Below, in pieces: positions 4,885-5,365 of a stretch of DNA of 5,365 nucleotides (its first letter is position 1; each line of letters starts with the position of its first letter). Both the position numbers and the translations under genes were made by a program. Source of the stretch: an uncultured Clostridia bacterium (GTDB taxonomy: Bacteria > Bacillota > Clostridia > Oscillospirales > Acutalibacteraceae). A model generated the notes under the pieces. The model was not told the DNA's origin, made no database searches, and saw only the letters and a list, made by a program, of their open reading frames with translations. The stretch is taken from assembly GCA_937916195.1 (NCBI GenBank), contig CALFTO010000061.1, positions 1 to 5,365 on the forward strand, written 5' to 3'.

Positions 4885-5365
4885 CAATAGAAAGCTTACT
4901 CGAAGAAATCGAAACCATACTTGAAGAAGGTAAATCAGTTCCCTTTACATCAAACCTTTTGGTAGATGCAGGGGCAATCAAAACAGCCATTGAGGATATT
5001 AGACTTAATATGCCTGATGAGCTTATGCAGGCAAGAAAAATTGCTTCAGAGAGAAAAGAAATTCTTGCAGGTGCTCAGGACAGTGCCGATAAAATTATCG
5101 AAAAGGCACATTTAAGAGCAAAAGAGATTATTTCTGAAGACGAAATTACTCGCGGTGCAGAGGCACAGGCTGCAGAAATTCTTCAACAGGCAAGACAGAA
5201 TGCAACAGAAATCGTTGAGCAGGCAAGACAGAGCGCTACTGAGCTTACAGAGCAGGCAAGAAACTGGTCAAAAGAAATGCGTCAGAGTGCAAGTGAATAT
5301 GTTGAGAGCATCGTAGCAGTTGCAGACGAAACTCTTACAAATTCAGTAAACGAAATCCGTCGCGC
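4881..5365 (+). CDS. Coiled-coil protein of unknown function downstream of coaD, 3'-truncated by window edge
   Basis: I cannot assign a function. The ATG at 4881 overlaps the coaD stop (ATGA), and the frame stays open to the window end, giving 161 residues so far. Residues 1-50 are a short acidic helix, a loop (about 17-30) and a second helix ending in MPDELMQAR. From about 50 onward the protein is a nearly unbroken charged helix rich in Ala, Glu, Gln and Arg, with no signal peptide or membrane segment. Residues 98-141 fall into 11-residue units (AEILQQARQNA, TEIVEQARQSA, TELTEQARNWS and a degenerate fourth), a hendecad pattern typical of long or slightly right-handed coiled coils. Such proteins are often auto-annotated as ATP synthase subunit B/H-like or ATPase because of helical resemblance. 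No nucleotide-binding P-loop is visible in the part seen. From memory, a similar gene follows coaD in many Clostridia, and DivIVA-like division proteins occupy a comparable place in Actinobacteria. A structural or division role is therefore conceivable but unproven. Confidence 0.85.
   Translation, partial: MTIESLLEEIETILEEGKSVPFTSNLLVDAGAIKTAIEDIRLNMPDELMQARKIASERKEILAGAQDSADKIIEKAHLRAKEIISEDEITRGAEAQAAEILQQARQNATEIVEQARQSATELTEQARNWSKEMRQSASEYVESIVAVADETLTNSVNEIRR
5187..5261 (+). repeat. In-frame 33-base direct repeats (three copies of a CAGGCAAGA core)
   Basis: CAGGCAAGACAGA occurs at 5187-5199 and again at 5220-5232, exactly 33 bases apart. A shortened CAGGCAAGA follows at 5253-5261, another 33 bases on. 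All three are in the same codon phase and encode Gln-Ala-Arg at the same point of an 11-residue helical repeat. An isolated further copy of the core lies at 5028-5036, in frame but not in register with the 33-base period. Confidence 0.8.

Noticed and set aside
1..5365. A new defence, mobile or biosynthetic system.
   Set aside because: Six of seven genes are well-known single-function housekeeping families, all on one strand, with no transposase, integrase, toxin-antitoxin pair, repeat array or tRNA boundary visible.

Overview
The window reads as a stretch of housekeeping chromosome from an AT-rich, low-GC Gram-positive bacterium. The best guess is a gut-type Clostridia lineage (Oscillospirales/Ruminococcaceae-like). 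That placement rests on the AT-rich third positions, Firmicutes-type Shine-Dalgarno sites and TGnTATAAT promoters, an HPr that carries both His15 and Ser46, and the order uvrC - HAD phosphatase / rsmD - coaD - coiled-coil protein. It is inference from family resemblance, not a database match. All seven genes lie on the + strand. I see no mobile element, CRISPR array, tRNA or rRNA.

Layout: (1) 1-690 is the 3' part of a CE4 polysaccharide deacetylase, entered through a Thr/Ser/Pro/Lys-rich linker, so its N-terminus lies outside the window. (2) 691-908 is non-coding. It holds a perfect 7-bp inverted repeat, a weak A/U hairpin and a strong extended -10 promoter. (3) 909-1172 is ptsH (HPr), which looks like a single-gene unit with its own promoter and a clear intrinsic terminator at 1187-1221. 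(4) 1263-3762 is a two-gene unit, uvrC followed one base later by a Gph-like HAD phosphatase. It probably starts from an extended -10 promoter placed directly on the terminator's T-tract. (5) A second near-consensus promoter (3787-3815) starts rsmD - coaD - a coiled-coil gene. These genes are chained by 4-base or near-zero junctions, and the last one runs off the right edge.

Functionally the window combines cell-envelope modification (deacetylase), carbon-status signalling (HPr), nucleotide excision repair (UvrC), metabolite clean-up (HAD phosphatase), ribosome modification (RsmD) and coenzyme A synthesis (CoaD). The only gene without a known role is the last. It encodes an amphipathic helical protein whose sequence falls into 11-residue repeats that are still partly identical at the DNA level with a 33-base period. 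I found no convincing novel multi-gene system. The coiled-coil gene and its conserved-looking position after coaD are the most worthwhile lead.
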